From assembly GCA_013399875.1 (NCBI GenBank), contig VXAZ01007529.1:184613-248612 (forward strand): 64,000 nt of DNA, read 5' to 3'. Position numbers and translations under genes: made by a program. Position 1 is the first letter of the stretch. Each line of letters starts with the position of its first letter. The notes beneath the pieces are model-generated. The model saw only the letters and a program-made list of their open reading frames with translations, did not search any database and had not been told where the DNA came from. This document shows positions 1 to 12,600 of the stretch, in pieces. Source of the stretch: Gymnorhina tibicen. Taxonomy: Eukaryota > Chordata > Aves > Passeriformes > Artamidae.

Positions 1-3000
1 AATATCTTATCAGGTAAAATCCTCTTGTCTGATTATGAATCTGTCGTGAGAGGATTTTTAGAGCAGGTAAAATCATCCTGCAATAAAAGGAGTACTAATA
101 TATTTTTATTGCAAGGTAAAGTTGTGATTCAGGAAATTGCCTCCTCAATAGATAAAGTTACTACTAACAGTGGTACACCAGAAATTCAGTCCACCATTTT
201 ATGGGCTGTATTACAGACAGGTAGCAAAAGAAAAGTCAGTGCTTTGTCAAACCACTAAAAACCATCAAAACACCTTTTGACAGGGGGTGTGGCTGATGTT
301 CAGCATCGATTTCTTATAAAAGACCCAAGACAGGTGTAAAAGTAAGGAATCTGGTATTTTCAGTATCATTGTACACAAAAATGAGAAATCTTTTGGGGGT
401 GAAAAACTAACCAGGGCTTAGATAAATAGAACTAGAACTTAGTCTCCTGACAAAGTGGGATCTAAGGAGCCTCAGGTTCATTTTGTGCCTGCAAAAATAC
501 AGCTGGAGACACAGAAATCCATGTGCAAAACTGGGAGGAAAATTAAGAAGCCTTTAAAAATAGAAACAAATAAACTAAAGGAAGATGCTGGGAACGGCTC
601 GGGCCGCTTGATGCTGCTAGCACTGTAAAAATCACTCTGAACAAACCCCATTTTAGCACAGGGAATCTTTGCTGGCATAAAAGAAGCGTCTTGCAGCTAT
701 GCCAGGAAGAAAAGAGATGTTTGTGGGAGAGGACAGGCATGGGAAGAATTTGGTTGCATGTCACACTCTAGGTGATGTGACGTGGCCTGGCAGCCATTCC
801 CCAGATGACCTCTGAAGTCAGGGTGAGTTAGAGCTGGCCAAATGAGTTAGGAATATGAAATAAGGCAACAGAAGAGACTTACATAAAAATCAATTCCATT
901 TTTCAAGCCAAACTGAGCCTCTTTTAAAGTTCTTAAAATGCAACTGGAAGTCACAAGAAAATAAAAATACAAGAAGAGGCAATAGACAAAAGGAAAAAGA
1001 AATTTAACAATGTTTTAGTTAATTGATTATAATCAGTGTTAGAAACTATTTCCCAGGCCCTGTTAATTATTCAGAGAATATCACCTCCATTAAAATTTAT
1101 TCCTTTAGTTTGTGAAATACATATCAAAACATAACATGCCAAACCTCACAGATTTCATGTGTCCATTTCACACTTGCAAAAGGTACAAAACTTTGTGAGC
1201 ACTTACGCAGTGATTTATCTTTACTCACACAAGGATGCTTTGGCTGTGCTATCCAGAGATACCCAGGGTCTTCCAGAGACGCACTTTGGATAAATACTTG
1301 TTTCCCAATTTTTGGTGACATTTCCTTACAAACAAACTTGCAATGAAGTAGCATTTAATCAGGAAGTGAAGCCTATTATTTTCTTTGTGGCCATTGAAAA
1401 AACTGCTTTAATAAGTGACTTTCTGATGCTTTTCTCTTTTCTCTGTCTATTTTACATTTTTCTACTTGCACCCTGCCTCAAAAGTTTTCATTTGGGGAGA
1501 CAAAAAAGACTAAAAGAAGCAGAAAATCAAGCAGTTTTTATTCTGGTTTAAACAGAAATTAGTAAAAATGTCATTTTAAGCATATACAATTACAAAGAAA
1601 AATAAGAAGTATAGAGAAGCACCAGAAACTGTATAACAAACAAATTTTGTTCTCCTTTTACTATAAAATGTCTGATTTGAATGAACTTTTCTCTTTCTAG
1701 TTTTTGTAGATTCGAGTTTTGCCCTGGTGCACTCATAGTTGCACAATCCTGGTGCTACTGGAGTAGGCTGAGAACAGGTTTGGGGTTTTCGGTCATAACC
1801 TGTTCTCCATCAGCTGTGATGGGAAAAGGATTAAAACTGCCAGAGCAAGCCACGATTTGATGCTGTTATGAGGTGCAGGCCTTAAGATCAGTTAACTGTT
1901 CAATATTTTTAAAAATCACCTGATCCCTGAAAAGCATGTGGTCCAAGATGGGGTCCAATAACTCAGATAACAACATGCTCCACAAAATTAAAAGCAGGAA
2001 AGGCAAATTAGGCCTAAAACTCCAGAATATTTTATCGAGATGTCTGTCTTTTGCTTAGAATGGGGCTTGTCAAGCAGTGATTTTATTGTTTTGAGGCATG
2101 TAAAGCCTCTTCTTTAAAAGGCAATTTGTATGGAGCAACACAACCTAGCTCCCCCTCAACAGCCCTCCCGTGGATAAGGGAATCTTTACCGCTCCAGAGG
2201 AACTTTGGCTGTTTTGTGGCAGGAAATCAGGTTAATGAAGAGATCCGAGCCCCACACGTGCCCACAGTGACATTGGCCAGAGTTCTCCCAGCTTCAGACA
2301 AACAAGCCAGTAGGAATTCCTGCCCGTGGCTGAATGCCAAGATTGAACTCTTCCCTGGGCAGCACCTTCCACAAGCCACTAATACGATGGGATGGCAGTT
2401 TCATTACAGCTTTACTGTGTTTATGGAGTATTTAATTACTTTCCTATGCCCTGTTCCTGTTTTAAGGTTTGTTTAATTATTTGTGTCTCTGTTTCTAATG
2501 GGGATTTCAGTTTCCAAACTGCCTGAAGCCAGAGATGTAAATGGAGGGCACAATATATTCCTTCCTGAAAGATGGCATGGGGCAGAGGGGAGGAGAAGAG
2601 GAGGGCACAGAAGGAAAAAGGAGGATGGGGGAATGGGGGGAAAAATGTGTTCTTAAGATTCAGGCTAATTGAACACCCCAGCAGGGGAAGATGGATGATC
2701 CTCCTGGGCAATTAGCAGACTAAGCAATATCAATAAATGAGTCTCTTAGAGGAGACCTTCAGCAGAGAGAAAATGGCTCAGATGAAGGAGCTGAAGAGAA
2801 GAGCTCTGCAGAGTGACGTGGGAGGCAAGTGAGATGCACAGAGCAGCCATTAAATCAGAATAGGTGGATTTGCAGCATTAGAGCTGAGTAAAGAGAAGGG
2901 TGATACTTGACAGGCAGGGTTGCCCCTCTGAGCTTTCCAAGGATGGAATTCAGGAGGGCTTAACCTTCAGAGAGATGAAGAGTTTCCAACAAGCTGGGAC

Positions 3001-3106
3001 ACAATACGGTGGTAACAGTGGGTTCAGAGCCAGCACTGGGTCTCTTTTCCAAGCAGTTCTTCCAGAAGCATTTATGCCTGGCTGGCACAACTGCCCCATC
3101 CCACCA
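1..3106. other. Noncoding sequence, no gene recognised
   Basis: AT-leaning single-copy DNA. The plus-strand frame is open from the window edge to a stop at 256-258 (about 85 codons) but matches no family I know, so a truncated exon entering from the left cannot be excluded. A 10-bp perfect inverted repeat lies at 16-25/49-58. A purine-rich, G-rich tract lies at about 2,570-2,645 and could form triplex or quadruplex structure. No other structure was seen. Confidence 0.6.
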
Positions 3107-3440
3107 AATCACAGGGTGGGTGAGATTGGATCAGCTGGTGCCACCTGCCTGCTCCAGCAGGGCCGTCCCAGAACACAGGGCACAGGATTGTGTCCAGAGA
3201 GATCTGGAAGATCCCCAGTGAGGAGACTCCACACCCTCTCCGGTCTCTGTTCAGGGCTCGGTCACTGCACAGGACAGAAGTTCTGCCTCCTGTCCCGGGG
3301 GAACTTCCTGGGATCAGTCCCTGCCCGTTCCTCTGGTGCCATTGCTGGGCCCCCCAGAGCAGAGCCTGGGCCCTGCTTGGAGCCCTCCCTTTGGATATTC
3401 ATATACACTTATACTCTCAGTCCTGTCTTCTGGAGAAGTT
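3107..3440 (-). mobile_element. CR1 LINE fragment (3' part)
   Basis: Read on the plus strand, this is the reverse complement of a CR1 3' end. It starts with a degraded 'aatcacag..ggttgga' block. It continues through 'ggcacaggattgtgtccaga', 'aggagactccacaccctctc', a 'gaacttcctg' and 'gcccgttcctc' block, 'agagcagagcctgg' and 'ccctccctttggatattcat'. The order and spacing match bird CR1 subfamilies remembered from many loci. It is 5'-truncated, as is usual for CR1, and well diverged. Confidence 0.85.
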
Positions 3441-6400
3441 TTTCATCTGGCCTTTTTTCTTTCTTCTTCTTCTTTCTTTAGAACCACAGGACAGAGAAAG
3501 GGATTTCCCAAGCCCTAACTACTGCAGTCTCAGGAAACACTGTACAATCCTAGTAAAAAATCCATGGAACTGTACATTAAAATCTGCTCAGATTATTGCC
3601 TCACTTCCCTCTTACTCCTGCTGAACAGCTGTTGCAAGCACCTCTGTCCTTGAAAACTTCAGAATGCTTATCGAATTTCCAGCCTAGATGTATTCCTGTC
3701 TAAGTTATATCCATGTGTTCTTGTGCCAATGTTTTCCTCCAGTTTAATCACTCTTCTCCCTTCCTGCTGTTTACTTAATTGCTTTTATCAGCTTGATTTA
3801 AGAGCTTGTTATGATGTGGTTTTAACTGTCTTTTAGTTTGTTTCTAACTAGCCTGTACAGTGCCTCAAGGGGTTTGGCAGGGGCTTTCTGTTGCCATAAT
3901 TCTCTGATTATTCTTAATCCTGCGAGCCATTCCTCTATCTGGAATGGTTTGGAGGTATTTAGAAACAGCACTGTCGCGGTGTCACCAGGTTGCTAAACCA
4001 AGAATATTCAAAACCCAGTCGCATTGGCAGCCATGAAAATTCAGAATGCAGGATTTGCATCGGGGTCTACGGGGTCCCATGAAAGTGGTGCTGTGACATT
4101 TTTCAGTTTAGAGTGACTGAACTGCTTCTTGGGCCAAGAAATTATTGGATACTGTTCAAATGACTAGGGATGTTATTCAAATATGACTGGAATCTCTGTA
4201 AAGTGTTAGCTTTCCACAGATGTGCTCAGAAAGAGCAATTATTGATAATATTCCTGCCACTGTTTAAACCTTTCTGTAAATAAATATGCATTTAGATGGC
4301 AGTGTGTGTACAAGAACGCTCTGCTCCTTTCTTGCTCCAGTATCCTGGCATTTCTCCACCAAATGGGCTTTGTGCCAGGAGGTAAATACTGTCCCTTTCT
4401 GTTTACTCCCATTTGGAAAGGTAATTCGTGCAGCTAGAGGGTGATGACTGCATCTTTTACACTGTGACTACCTAAACCACCAGCAGTTCATGGAAGGGTT
4501 TTCCCTGTGAAAGCATCACACCAGTGATGTGTCTGCAAGTTTGGTATCTTGTACTGAATTGCTGGAGCAGTTCCCCTCAGAGCAAATCCCTGGATGCCTC
4601 CCCTTTGCTGGGACCCTGCAGCCTGGCTGTGGGAGCAGGGGAGAGAGAGCTGCAAGCTTTCCATGTACCTGCTTTGCCTCTCCTGAGCCAGCAGACAGCA
4701 CGTGTATTTGATTTATTTAATGAATGGGAGTCTAATTATAAAGCAGAGGAAATCACTGAAGCATAAATTTATGGGCTGCCTGAGTTCACCTCCCATGCTG
4801 GCAGAAATCAGTGGTGGGAGTCGGTGTTAGCAGTGGCAAAGATGTCGGGGAAGAAGGTGGATACCTGCAGGTTTTCCATGACTCCTGGGTGGAGGGGAAC
4901 AGGGATGAGGAGGTGCCAGCAACAGGAGAGGCTCAGCTGGCAATGGCTTTCAAGTATCTCCTTGAGTCCAGGATGTTATGACAAGAGAAATAAGGAGACT
5001 TGGACAAAAGGTCCAGCGTGTTCTGACAGCAGCCTGTCCCTCTGTTTGGATATAGCATGAAAAACTGAGTCATAGAGGGCTGCAGCTATACACTGCAACT
5101 TTGTGCCCATTTTTGGCTACATCTTGAATTACAAAAATTACAATGACTTCTTAGAAAGGAAATCCTTGCCTTTCTACTAATATGCTGTAATATTCCTGGA
5201 AGGGAGCCAATGTGTCGATTTAAGTACCCTCTCAAAGTGCGAGGGGCTGCGCTATTTCCAAGTCCCAGTGCCAGCTCGAGCCTCTCTGGAATGTGTGCCA
5301 AAGTCTTCCCACCGAGAAGAATGCCTCACATTAAGCGTGTCATCCCTGGGCTGGCCCTCAGCTCCTTCCCCAGCTCGGGAGTCTCAGCTTTAACCTTCAT
5401 TCCTGTATCCCATTTCCCAGCCCCATGGAAAAAAAATGCCATGGAAAGCTCTCCCCTCGCCCCCATCATCCCTTTACACATTAATGTGAAATGAAACATT
5501 CTCATGGTTGGCTGTTGAACAAGAGGCAGAAATTCCTGCATGAGGAATTTTAATGTCACATTTCTTTCCTAACCTAGATGCTGCTCAGTGTGCTCGCCAC
5601 TACAGCTTAGAATTTGTGAGTGCCCAAGGACACAGACTTTCAGAGGCAACCACAAGTTTGAAAAAGTCCAAATTTGAGCCCACAGGATGGAAAGCAGAAG
5701 TTTTGTCTGCGTAAAACGTATTTCAGAAAGACTTCCTGAGACAGGATATCTCTGTCTTCAAGAATATCCCCAGACTTGTGCAGTAACACATTTAGAAACC
5801 CAGTTAACCATCAGGCACTTGTAGTTTAATGGAAATAAAAGTACGGCTCATTTGAAGGCCTGGCTGATGGAAACTGAAGCCCTAAGAAGAATATAATCAG
5901 ACATATTTTCAAATTAAGCCTAAATTTTTATGTGTCCAAACAACTATTGATGATTCCTGAGTTGGACATTGAGAAATTTAATCTGCTTTGTATGAGTTTT
6001 TTAAAACAGCAAAATATTCACCTCCATCTCGACTTCTTTGGGCCTGCAAGCACAGAGCAGGAGATTTGACACTTCTTCTGTAAAAAGGGGAATGGGAATT
6101 GTCCTTCCATAATCACTACTGGCTCTGCTGATTTCCCTAGTTTCACTTTCCCTGACATGCTGGGTGTCTGTTGTAGCAGGAAGATGAATTTGAGAATGTC
6201 TTAATTCACAATTAATTTAAGTAACTTTCTCAAGTACAGGAGTGGGGGAAAAACCAAGCCAGTCTAAAGAATTAAAGGACAACTGCTAAAAAAAATAGGC
6301 TTGTAAAAACAGGTATTTTAACTCTGTTTACAGTTTAAGGAGAAAGAGTTTTAATACTTTTCTTTGACAAGATCAGTAATTACAGAAGAGAAGAAAATCT

Positions 6401-6998
6401 TAATATCCTTTAAATTATCTAGATCTTTCTTTTTAAGACAGACTAGGCCAGGAAATCACAGATTTGGACAAAAAAATACAGGATATCACAACTTAATAGC
6501 AGTGGCAAATTCACAGGAACTTCACACTGGTGTGAAGACAGGTAGAAGTCTTCTAGGAAAACAAGACTAATAGCCCTAATTTTGAAAAGAAAAAAAAGTT
6601 TAATAACCCATTTTCCCATGTTCTGAGGTCTGAAAGGTGAGAGCCACCATGGTAAAACTGTGATATTTTACCCCATACTTGGTTATCATTTTAGCATCAT
6701 TCCCAATCACATTTGATAGGTCTCACTCTTTAGTGGTTTGGGCTTCTTGCTTTTGCTTTAAAAAAGTTTAGAGAGATAAAGGATTAAGTATCCTTGACCT
6801 CCCCTGGATGTGTGAAATCCAGACAACTTGCTTTGAATTTTTCTATTTTTCTTGTATTATTCCATCTTGTATTCAGTCCCTCATTTTTTCTTTGCAATTA
6901 ACATGGAAACATCAACTTTTCTTCCTGGTTTTTATTTTGATTTTGTTTGCGGGGCTTTATTGAGGGTTGGGTTTTTTTCATATTGGGTTGGATTTTTT
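3441..6998. other. Noncoding sequence, no gene recognised
   Basis: Unique-looking DNA with only short, unrelated open frames on both strands (60-98 codons) and none resembling a known protein. No transposon termini or microsatellites of note were seen. Confidence 0.6.
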
Positions 6999-6999
6999 T

Positions 7000-7064
7000 G
7001 GTTTGGTTTAGTTTGGTTCGGTTTGGTTTGGTTTGGTTTGGTTTGGTTTGGTTTGGTTTGGTTG
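7000..7064 (+). repeat. (TTTGG)n pentanucleotide microsatellite
   Basis: About thirteen copies of the unit gtttg/tttgg, nearly uninterrupted in the right half and with substitutions (ttcgg, ttagt) in the left half. It sits inside a broader G+T-rich stretch (6,960-7,110). The repetitive Phe-Gly-Leu-Val-Trp open frame across it is a by-product of the array. Confidence 0.95.
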
Positions 7065-7805
7065 GTTTTGCTGGGGTTTTTTTGGGGTTTTTTTGTTGTT
7101 TTTGTTTTAATTAAGAGATATAGCAAAGGAGATCCTCTGCTGCTGTAAATCAGGATAGTGTTAGGAATTCAAACAGAGTGTTTTGAGACTGAGTTAGGAT
7201 CTAGTGTTTAGGGACTGTGGATATAGGGTAAATTAACACAAACAGGTTTCTGCACTTGTTAACCACACAGAAAGATAACAGAGTAGGCTGAGAAAGAAAA
7301 AAAAATGTATATAAAAAACAATGCATGAATGCATAAATATTATTTAAATGTATTTTCATGTAATAAACATATATTAAAAATAAATATAAAAATATAAATG
7401 CACTATTAATTCCTTTACATTTACAAAATGTGAATTTAGTGATAATGGCTATTTACATTTATTAATATTCATAGTTAATGTATTTACAGCAAAAATGTTG
7501 CTTATTTGCTGGTTTTTGTAGGAAGAAAAAGGCATTAAGGATTGACTTTAGAGCTGGGAGAAGATATGCAGAATAACACAGATCAAAATTTGGAAATCCA
7601 CATCTGCACATCAGGCTGACCATGAATGACCTTGGAGCGTCTTTTGACAAATTGTCCTTGGGCATAATTGGCGATGAAGTAATAAAACTTGAAAAAGCCT
7701 GTGCTGTCAGTTAGGAGCTTAGAGAGAAAAAGCCTTCCCTAAAGGATAACTTGGCTTCTTCTTTTTCCTAAAGGAAAAAAACCAGTTGGGGACTCACCCT
7801 CAAAC
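7065..7805. other. AT-rich noncoding sequence
   Basis: A G+T-rich tail of the microsatellite is followed by very AT-rich DNA at about 7,290-7,450, with runs of ataaat/atataaa. No gene was seen. Confidence 0.6.
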
Positions 7806-8065
7806 ACGGAATCACAGGACCATTGAGGTTGGAAAAGAATTCCAAGGTCACTGAGTCCAACCTGTGACTGATCCCCACTGTGTCAACCAGACCACAGCAC
7901 TGAGTGCCACGTCCAGGTGTTCCTTGGACACCTCCAGGGGTGGGGACTCCACCACCTCCCTTCCAATGTTTCTCAACCCTTCCTAGGAAAAAAATTGCTC
8001 CGGATGTCCGACCTGAACCTCCTCTAGTGCAGCTTGAGGCCATTTCCTCTTGTCCTGTCAAACAT
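7806..8065 (-). mobile_element. CR1 LINE fragment (3' end)
   Basis: On the plus strand it begins with 'ggaatcacaggaccattgag' and 'ggttggaaaagaattccaag'. It continues with 'tgagtgccacgtcc', 'ggtggggactccaccacctc' and 'gcttgaggccatttcctctt', then 'gtcctgtca', the reverse complement of the CR1 3' region. The 5' side is truncated. Confidence 0.9.
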
Positions 8066-8439
8066 GGCACAGCCTCAGGATTATGGCCGCACAGAGGAGG
8101 AGCTAGGACAGGCTTGACCTTTCTTTGGCAAGTGAGAGGACCAAGTTGCTTGGAGCTTCCACAGAGAACCTCTGAGCACATTTCCCAGAGTTTCTTTGTT
8201 CCTACACTGTCTTTAACCTTAGGCACTCATAGACACATTGACTTCTTTCCAGAGAGGTTTGATCTCCCCTCTTGGCTATACTGGTGAAAATCCAGAAACT
8301 CCTTCAGAAGTAACCTAGGTTTTGATCTTTGATTGACTTTGGCTACCAAGGGAGCTGATCCTGCAGGATGCTGAGCCCAGCTGTTAAAACTGAAGGGTTT
8401 GGTTGTGATTTCACTACTTCAAACCCCTGGTTTAATGGG
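8066..8439. other. Noncoding sequence
   Basis: Unique DNA downstream of the CR1 piece; no gene or repeat recognised. Confidence 0.5.
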
Positions 8440-8830
8440 GCGAGGGACCTTTCCACGGCCACAGCAGCAGCTGAGGGAAGTGACCCCCACAGAGGACTGA
8501 AGTGACCCCCACGGAGGACTGGGCCTGTGGTTTGTTTATGGAAAACCGATCCGCGGCTGGAAAGCCGGAGTGGTGATTACACAGAGCGCTCGCCGGCTCC
8601 CGCTCCGTCCCGTGCCAACAACAACAGCGCAACGCTCCGAGTCAAACCTGCTCACGGAGCCGGGGCTGAGCAGAGGCAGCAGTCAATGGATGGGACTCCT
8701 GCCAGCTCCCAGACAGCCAAGGGTGTTTTTTTCCTTTTTAATTCACTCGGATCACGCTCGTCTCCAATGCTGGGTGCAATTCGGAGGTGCCGCAGGAATC
8801 CACCGGGAATGTTTTGAGAGCTTTGGCACC
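8440..8830. promoter_or_regulatory. Small CpG-bearing GC-rich patch
   Basis: CpGs are clustered here (for example within 'gagcgctcgccggctcccg' and 'aaaccgatccgcggctgg') against a CpG-poor background. Overlapping open frames on both strands reflect the higher GC. It could be a minor unmethylated element or promoter-like patch, but no TATA, initiator or splice donor clearly marks a transcription start, so the regulatory reading is only inference. Confidence 0.25.
8477..8520 (+). repeat. 22-bp tandem duplication
   Basis: Two adjacent 22-bp copies starting 'gaagtgacccccac' differ at one base (a/g, positions 8,491 and 8,513). A recent slippage-type duplication. Confidence 0.95.
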
Positions 8831-11800
8831 ATCCCCAACGGCAGCAGAGACCAGCCACTCGGTGTTATCTCCTTCCTTTGTCCATCCCATGACACTTTCC
8901 AGCTCCTCTCAGCTTCTAATTTAACCTTCCCATGGAACAGTGTAATGCAGATTATTTTACTGTGTCTTCGCTTTTAAAATTGGAACGTTTGCGTTTCCTT
9001 ACCCACACTGATCAGCGAACTTGAGGCACAGGTGATGTGGAGGGAAGAGTCAAGAATATAAATGTTACAGATAGAAGAAATGGTTAGATTTAAGCACAGT
9101 TACCTTTAATAACCCTGTATATATATTATAAACATATATATACATATATTTGCTTTAATATCAAGTGAGATGTATACATGTATAAGCTGCTTACGAGTAC
9201 TCTCTGTAAAAATCAACTTTTTAAAAGACATAAATGCTTGTTGAGGGCCAAACAGCTCCTAGTTCGTCATCACTGGAAGGTGTGATAGAAATAGAAATAA
9301 ACCTTTGAAAGTCACCAGGTAATTTTTTAAACTCTCCTGCTCATCACTAAAAGAAGAAAAAGATCATGGGAGTAACAAGGAAAAGGAGTTCAGAGGCCAG
9401 CACGCTGGAAAAGCAAAACTCCTCACCTGCAAAAAATCAATACATTTTTAATTGAATCCTCAGCTTCTTCAATTCCCACAAAGAAATCATTTCTTTTTAA
9501 AATTTTGCCGTTGCATTTAGGGAGGGAAAAGCTTAGCCAGTTGTTTATTCGGGGAACACAAGCAAAAAGGTGTAAATTTTAATGCTACAAATTCTTGTAG
9601 CTCCACTGAAGCGAAAGAAACAGCTGCTTACACCTGCTGCTGATCTAACACAGCTTAGCACCTTTCTAAAACATCTTCTAATGTCTCCAAGCACTCTCTT
9701 GTGGTTTTGTCATTTTGTTTTAATTAGATAGGGGGAAAAACCCTCTAGAAAGATAAAGGCAAAAGCTTCAAGGAATGGAATGCAAAGATCTGCGGGCTAA
9801 GGGAAAAGAAAACATCAATTTTTAAACAAGGACAAAAAAAGACAAAAATTAAGAGTCAAACTGTGGGTTTATTAATACTATTCGGAAATTGCAAAATATT
9901 TTAAGTGTAAAGCACCCAAAATTTTGGACTAAAATAGAATACAAATAAATTTATATGGAGAAATGGATCAGAGGTACTATTTGTAACATTTTAAGAGAGT
10001 ATTTGACTTTATGAAGTTGATACTAATAAGATTTGCTTTACATTTGTTCAAAGAGCCAAAACGCTCCTCACCATCTCTCATTCACATAATGAGAAACTAG
10101 AGGCAGAAAATCAGCATTTATTATGCTTTTAAGACTGTTGAGAACTGAACTGAGGAGCACTTTACCCCTCTGATGTCTGTCACCAACATTTTTGTTGATC
10201 TTGGGGTTAAATATGATCAATGGAATGAGTTTGGCCTGCATAGGAAACTTGTAATAACCTGAACCACAGCTCCCAGGAATATCATAGAGAAAAGGGACAA
10301 AGAGAGAGCCTGATTAATGTGAAACTAACCCAGAAGAGACAATTCTGCTTAAAACATATTTAATGTTTCAGCATAACTAACATATTACTATTTATCTTGC
10401 CTTTTTTTTTTTAAATATATACTTCCATTCTTTTTTTTTTCCTCCTCTAGTGAACAACCAAGAAAAGCTTGGAGAAAACTCTTTTTTTTTCCTTCCTGAA
10501 AAGTAACGCAGTGGTTTTCATTGAAATTCAGACAAGTAGTGCCAGGCAAGTGTCCAATTTATGCCATGGTCTCTTCTGTATCACTCTAGCAATGAAGAGG
10601 AGATATAACATGGGCAAGAAATTACATTGGGTTCACCAGTTTTATTGATCTGGTTTTCAGCTGGGTGTAAAGCAATTTTATTCCCAGTGCGTTTTAACTC
10701 TGGAGCACAAAGAGAGTTTCTGGACTGCCTAGGATTTGATAAAGGGATCATTTTACCTCTCTGCTGTTCACAAGGCAGTGAAAGGATCAGTAAACCTCCT
10801 CACGAAGCCAGAAGACTTTCACAACAATATCTAGTGGAAGGAAAAGGCCTTTTTGCTCCATGTCTTTCCGCCACAAACCCAGAGCAAGAGCAAGGATACT
10901 TCCCAGCGGAACCGGCAGCCGCCAGCGAGGGAACAGTGTTTATCCACTTCCCTGGGAGCCGAAGTGTGCTTTTCCACTCTTGTTATGTTAACCTCTGATA
11001 CCGAATGTTAGTCTTGCCTGCCCTGTGTATGACATTGGCAGGCACAGGGGAGTAACAAAAAAAAAATCAAGAAGAAGAGATCATTTTGGCTCTTCACAGC
11101 AAAACAAGAAGGAAGGAGTTTGTGCATCCCTTCAGCTGCTAAACTGTGACCTCTCAAGGTTTTCTGTCTGTGTTGTCTCAGTCATATCCATTCAGAATGC
11201 AGGAGCTCCAGTGCTTAATCCATGCTTGCAAAGTGGACTTTTTGCCTGAATCTTAGCTATGGAGTGCCCAATCATGTGGATCTCCTTCAAGAGAGGTTAT
11301 TACAAAATATTCAGGATCAGATTTCCCGCATCATTTCCACTGTACCGGGCCAGAACAGATTTATGAAAGCGAGTTAACTTTTTAATAATGAGTGGAAATC
11401 TGTCAATTAAAATACCATTTTTGCAAGAAGTACATAAGTATAAGGTAAGTATTGTGGTAGCATGATATTCTCATTTTAGTTTTTCAATCTTTTAGCTTAA
11501 AATACCGACTGAACACTGTTTTAATATCTGATTCGGATTGATCTTACTGATAACTTTTAAGGTTTTAAGTGGACTTTAAATCTGAATCCTTTTGAGTACA
11601 AAAGTTGCAAAACCAAAATAATCTTTGAAGTAGAATTTTCAGTAGTAGAAACTTTTCCTCATGTAAAATATTACTGAAATATTTTTGTTTGCTCCTTTGT
11701 TTCACAGAAACAAAACTGTTGTGGTTTTGGGGGGTTTTTGGGTTTTTTTTTTGTTTTTTTTGTTAAAATACAGTGGCAAAGCAAACATCTCACCTGAGAT

Positions 11801-12408
11801 TTGGAAACATCCAGTACCAGCACCAAAAGTTCGTGATAATCTGGGAGCACTGGTAAAAAACTATGTTTTCATGTCAGAGCTGGACTCTGGCTGCACTTTT
11901 TAGTAGCAAGGATGACTCTTGAATTATAGCTTTTAACAACTGGCCTGAGTAGGCAGCAGTGTAAATAATTGCAAAAGTGACTGTGCCTCAGGCCATGGTA
12001 GAAGAGGTAAAGTCATGCCTTATCACCTTCCTCCGCCTGTTGACATGATTTTACAGCCTCAGATTGCACGTAGTGTTATCTTTGTTTCTCTAAATTCCTC
12101 TGACTGCAGCTATTCTTGTTCTTTTCAGTCCTATTTACTTTTCCAACTAGCTGTTTCATCCCTTCTTTGTCTTCTTGTTGGCCTCCCACTTCCTACACTC
12201 TACTACTAAGCTTTTTTCCCCAAAAACCCCGGAACTGTTGTTATAAAAGAGTAGGTGATGCATTAAACCTTTAGCTGGGACCCCAGACCTCGTGTTATAT
12301 GCGCAAAGCCACGAGTGCAAAGCACAGGGAGGTGGAATTTTCTGTAAAAAGGGATCAGTGACAGGACCTGCACAGCAGCTGAAAGGATAGATCAGCCCTA
12401 CAGAAAGA
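8831..12408. other. Noncoding sequence, no gene recognised
   Basis: AT-rich single-copy DNA containing a (TA)-rich stretch at 9,119-9,150, poly-T tracts around 10,402-10,412 and 10,430-10,440, and a G/T-rich homopolymer mix at 11,725-11,763. A 123-codon open frame (10,627-10,998, plus) has no recognisable domain and is probably chance. Confidence 0.6.
9119..9150. repeat. Imperfect (TA)n
   Basis: Alternating TA with acata interruptions. Confidence 0.8.
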
Positions 12409-12600
12409 GTCACAGAATCACTGAGGCTGGGAAGGACCTCCAAGATCATCCAGTCCAACCCGTGACCAAACACACCACTGCATCAACTAAACCAGAGCAC
12501 TGAGTGCCACACCCAGTTGTTTCTTGGACACCTCCAGGGATGGGGACTCCACCACCTCTCTGGGCAGCCCATTCCAGTGTTCAGGAAGCCCTTCAGTGCA
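12409..12600 (-). mobile_element. CR1 LINE fragment (3' end)
   Basis: The plus strand shows 'gtcacagaatcactgaggct', 'ggaaggacctccaagatcat', 'ccagtccaaccc', 'tgagtgccacacccag', 'ggatggggactccaccacct' and 'gggcagcccattccagtgtt'. This is the reverse complement of a CR1 3' end, among the better preserved copies here, 5'-truncated after about 190 bp. Confidence 0.93.

Noticed and set aside
2900..3481. 193-codon plus-strand frame over 2.9-3.48 kb
   Set aside because: Most of it lies antisense within a CR1 fragment, and its end is poly-Phe from a T-rich run.
6852..7148. Trp/Phe-rich repetitive 98-codon protein
   Set aside because: Translation of the (TTTGG)n microsatellite.
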